64,000 nt of DNA from Acidiphilium acidophilum (GTDB taxonomy: Bacteria > Pseudomonadota > Alphaproteobacteria > Acetobacterales > Acetobacteraceae): NCBI RefSeq assembly GCF_033842475.1, contig NZ_JAWXYB010000018.1:1843501-1907500 (forward strand). The letters are read 5' to 3'. The notes under the pieces are model-generated. The model was not told the DNA's origin, did no database searches, and saw nothing but the letters and a program-made list of their open reading frames with translations. The position numbers and the translations under genes are program-made. Shown here piece after piece: positions 61,518-64,000 of this stretch. Numbering within the stretch: the stretch's first letter is position 1; each line of letters opens with the position of its first letter.

Positions 61518-63353
61518 TCAGTTTTCCAGTTCATCGATAAATCCGGCAATCACATCGAGCCCCCGCTGCCAGAAAGCCGAGTCCGCCGCGTCGATGCCGA
61601 ACGGGGCGAGCAACTCGCCATGGCGTCTGCTCCCGCCCGCGCGCAGCAAATCGAGGTAGCGCGCCGCAAACGCCGCACCGCGCCCCGAAGCGACCTCGTC
61701 CTGATAAATCCCGTAAAGCGCATTCACCAGACAATCACCGAACGCATAGGCATACACATAGAACGGCGAGTGGATGAAATGCGGCACATAGGCCCAGAAC
61801 ATCCGGTATTCGTCGCTGAAGGTGAAGGCCGGGCCGAGGCTTTCGCGCTGCACCCCGAGCCAGATGTCCCCGATCTCCTCACCCAGCAATTCGCTGTCCC
61901 GCCGCCGCTCGTGCAACCGCTGCTCGAAGGTGAAAAACGCGATCTGGCGCACCACGGTGTTCAACATGTCCTCGACCTTGCGCGCCAGCATCAGGCGGCG
62001 CCGGGCGGGATCGGTCTCGCCATCGAGCAGGCTGCGAAACGTCAGCATCTCGCCGAACACGCTCGCGGTCTCGGCCAGGGTCAGCGGCGTCCGCGCCAGC
62101 AGATAGCCCTGCTCCGCCGCAAGACTCTGGTGAATCCCATGGCCGAGTTCATGCGCCAGCGTCATCACGTCGCGCGAGCGGCCATGATAGTTCAGCAGAA
62201 TATAGGGGTGGACATCCGGCACGGTCGGGTGCGCGAACGCCCCGCCGGACTTGCCCGGGCGCGGCACCGCATCGATCCAGGCATTGGTGAAAAACCGCTC
62301 GCCGATAGCCGCGAGTTCCGGGCTGAACCCGCGATAGGCCGCCAGCACATGCGCCTGCGCCTCCGGCCACGCCACGGGCCGGTCGGCATCGTCCGGCAAT
62401 GGCGCGTTGCGATCCCAATGCTCCAGCCGGTCGAGCCCGAGCCAACCCGCCTTCAACGTGTAATACCGGTGCGCAAGGCGCGGATAGGCCGAGGTCACCG
62501 CCGCCACCAGCGCCGCCACCACCTCATCCTCGACCCGGTTGCTCCGGTTCCGCGCCGAGATCGGCGTGGGATAGTGCCGCCAGCCATCCTCGATCGCCTT
62601 GTCCTTGGCGAGCGTGTTGGTGATCAGGGTGAACAGCCGGGCATTGCGCTGCAACACCACCCCGATCGCCCGACCCGCCGCTTCCCGCACCCCCCGGTCG
62701 GGGTCGGACAGGCGGTTGAGCGCCGCGCTCAGGGTCAAGTCCTCCCCCCCGACCGGCACCCGCAGCGCCGCGATCGTCTCATCGAACAGGCGCGACCACG
62801 CGGCATGGCCGGTCACATCCTTTTCGTGCAGCAGGCGCTCCAGATCGTCGGATAACTGATGCGGCCGTCCCTCCCGCAAATCGCGCAGCCACGGCGCATA
62901 AACGGCAAGCCCCCCCTCATCGGCCAGCGCCGCGAAGGGCGCATCCTCGATCCGGTTGATCTCAAGGGTGAAAAACAACAGCCCGGTGCCGATCGCGGTG
63001 ATCCGCTCAGTCACCGACTGATAAAACCGCCCCGAAACGGCACTGCTCGCATCGGCGCTGAACACGAGCTGCGCATAGGCATGCAGCCGCGCCAACCGCT
63101 GTTCGAGCGCCTCATAGCGCCGGATCGCTCCGGCCAGCCCCGCCGCATCGAGTTCGCTCACCCGCCCGCGAAAATCGGCCCCGAACGCCCCGCAATCGGC
63201 GGCAATCGCCGCGAAATCCGCCTCGATCGCGGGATCTTCGGTGCCGCCATACAGATCGCCGAGCCGCCATTCCGGCAGGGGCGCGAGATCGCCGCCGCCA
63301 CCGAGATCGTCAGGGGCGCTGGCCGGGAGGTTGCGCGTGATCGGTTGGTTCAT
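61518..63353 (-). CDS. pepF: Oligoendopeptidase F, M3 family
   Basis: A 611-aa zinc oligopeptidase. The gluzincin motif HELGH is at residues 401-405, in MTLAHELGHGIHQ, followed by the Glu ligand in SVFGEMLTF. The helical N-terminal half (about 25-320) forms the lid over the peptide channel. It cuts peptides of roughly 7-17 residues in the cytoplasm. ATG 63353 begins the family N-terminus; the ribosome site is weak. First gene of pepF-aarF-methyltransferase. Confidence 0.94.
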   Translation of the reverse strand: MNQPITRNLPASAPDDLGGGGDLAPLPEWRLGDLYGGTEDPAIEADFAAIAADCGAFGADFRGRVSELDAAGLAGAIRRYEALEQRLARLHAYAQLVFSADASSAVSGRFYQSVTERITAIGTGLLFFTLEINRIEDAPFAALADEGGLAVYAPWLRDLREGRPHQLSDDLERLLHEKDVTGHAAWSRLFDETIAALRVPVGGEDLTLSAALNRLSDPDRGVREAAGRAIGVVLQRNARLFTLITNTLAKDKAIEDGWRHYPTPISARNRSNRVEDEVVAALVAAVTSAYPRLAHRYYTLKAGWLGLDRLEHWDRNAPLPDDADRPVAWPEAQAHVLAAYRGFSPELAAIGERFFTNAWIDAVPRPGKSGGAFAHPTVPDVHPYILLNYHGRSRDVMTLAHELGHGIHQSLAAEQGYLLARTPLTLAETASVFGEMLTFRSLLDGETDPARRRLMLARKVEDMLNTVVRQIAFFTFEQRLHERRRDSELLGEEIGDIWLGVQRESLGPAFTFSDEYRMFWAYVPHFIHSPFYVYAYAFGDCLVNALYGIYQDEVASGRGAAFAARYLDLLRAGGSRRHGELLAPFGIDAADSAFWQRGLDVIAGFIDELEN

Positions 63354-63462
63354 GGACTTCACAAATAGGCGCGAACGCCCGGGCGTCAAATGACGATCGG
63401 CTCAAACCACCCCGCCCCCGGGCTGGCGCACCGCACAGCACCCCGGTATCAGCGTTGCCACG

Positions 63463-64000
63463 ATGAATTATCGTCATGCCTTCCATGCCGGCAACGCCGC
63501 CGACTGCGTCAAGCACGCCCTGCTGGTCTCCCTCGCACGCGCCATGCTCGCCAAACCCAAACCGCTCTTCGTGCTCGACACCCATGCCGGAATCGGCAGC
63601 TACGACCTCACCGCCGCCGAAGCCACCCGCACCGGCGAATTCCACAACGGCATCGCCAAGCTGCGCCACAGCCCCCCCGAAGCGCTCGAGGATTTCGTCG
63701 CCCTGAGCGGCACGGCGGATCGCTACAACGGCTCCCCCGCCCTGATCCGCGCCCTGCTGCGCCCCGGCGACCGCCTCGCCCTCTGCGAACTCCACAAGGA
63801 GGACGCCGCCACCCTCCGCCGCCGCTTTCACGGCGATCCGCAAATCCAGATCCACCAGCGCGACGGCTACGAAGCCCTCACCGCCCTGCTCCCCCCGCCC
63901 GAACGGCGCGGGCTGATCCTGATCGACCCACCCTTCGAACGCACCGATGAATTCGCCGCCATCACCGCTGGGCTCGGCGTGGCGTGGCGCAAATTCCGCA
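63463..64000 (+). CDS. rlmJ: 23S rRNA (adenine(2030)-N6)-methyltransferase, partial
   Basis: The first 179 residues of an RlmJ homologue, cut by the window end. The start MNYRHAFHAGNAADCVKHALL is characteristic, followed by LDTHAGIGSYDL (SAM site), and the catalytic DPPFE near residue 155. RlmJ methylates A2030 of 23S rRNA. No stop is reached in the window. It is divergent from pepF. Confidence 0.93.
   Translation, partial: MNYRHAFHAGNAADCVKHALLVSLARAMLAKPKPLFVLDTHAGIGSYDLTAAEATRTGEFHNGIAKLRHSPPEALEDFVALSGTADRYNGSPALIRALLRPGDRLALCELHKEDAATLRRRFHGDPQIQIHQRDGYEALTALLPPPERRGLILIDPPFERTDEFAAITAGLGVAWRKFR

Overview
The window is high-GC chromosomal DNA of an alphaproteobacterium, most likely an acidophilic Acetobacteraceae such as Acidiphilium. 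This is an inference from four things: the overall GC content, a bciA-type divinyl chlorophyllide 8-vinyl reductase (so bacteriochlorophyll synthesis is expected), petP/petR-like regulators and an fdsGBACD-type NAD-linked formate dehydrogenase. I see no transposase, integrase, phage gene or CRISPR array. About 58 protein genes and one tRNA-Leu(GAG) are supported.

Layout. 1-4.5 kb: dienelactone hydrolase, ornithine decarboxylase behind a structured leader, and an OmpR/EnvZ-type pair. 4.5-12.4 kb (minus strand): a collinear run of glycosyltransferase, ELM1-family protein, unknown 629-aa protein, AsmA, ATP12 and acylphosphatase. 12.5-19.7 kb: aspartoacylase-like hydrolase, alpha/beta hydrolase, LprI-like protein, acetyl-CoA synthetase, a degenerate J-domain membrane protein and the malic enzyme maeB. 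19.9-23.9 kb: tRNA-Leu, lipB, and a MarR-OmpR-(repeat)-kinase-GNAT regulatory group. 24-30.2 kb: ilvE, DUF202, a Bcr/CflA exporter, a class I amidotransferase, a QPGY-rich protein, accD and folC. 30.2-39.9 kb: alcohol dehydrogenase, LysR regulator, the formate dehydrogenase operon fdsG-fdsB-fdsA-fdhD-fdsD, an OFA-family transporter and its approximately 37-aa partner. 39.8-49.4 kb: PiT transporter, ABC-F ATPase, bciA, a 3-hydroxyisobutyrate-dehydrogenase-like enzyme, ftsH, tilS, ybgF and pal. 49.9-64 kb: prolyl oligopeptidase, an AT-rich gap, pheST, a lipoprotein, hslO, hldE, a methyltransferase, an AarF kinase, pepF and the start of rlmJ.

How genes work together. The formate block reads as a self-contained module of regulator, candidate LysR operator and promoter, the enzyme with its sulfurtransferase maturation factor, and a transporter with a mini-subunit. 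Acs, maeB and accD sit in acetyl-CoA and C4 metabolism. The glycosyltransferase/ELM1/unknown/AsmA run looks like an envelope-related unit and is the best candidate here for an undescribed system.

Two larger-scale signals stand out. First, a family of AT-rich double-hairpin repeats (three doublets and one single) lies in intergenic gaps. Second, the plus strand is G-rich on the left and C-rich on the right whatever the gene direction, with the change between about 20 and 30 kb, as expected near a replication terminus or an inversion boundary.
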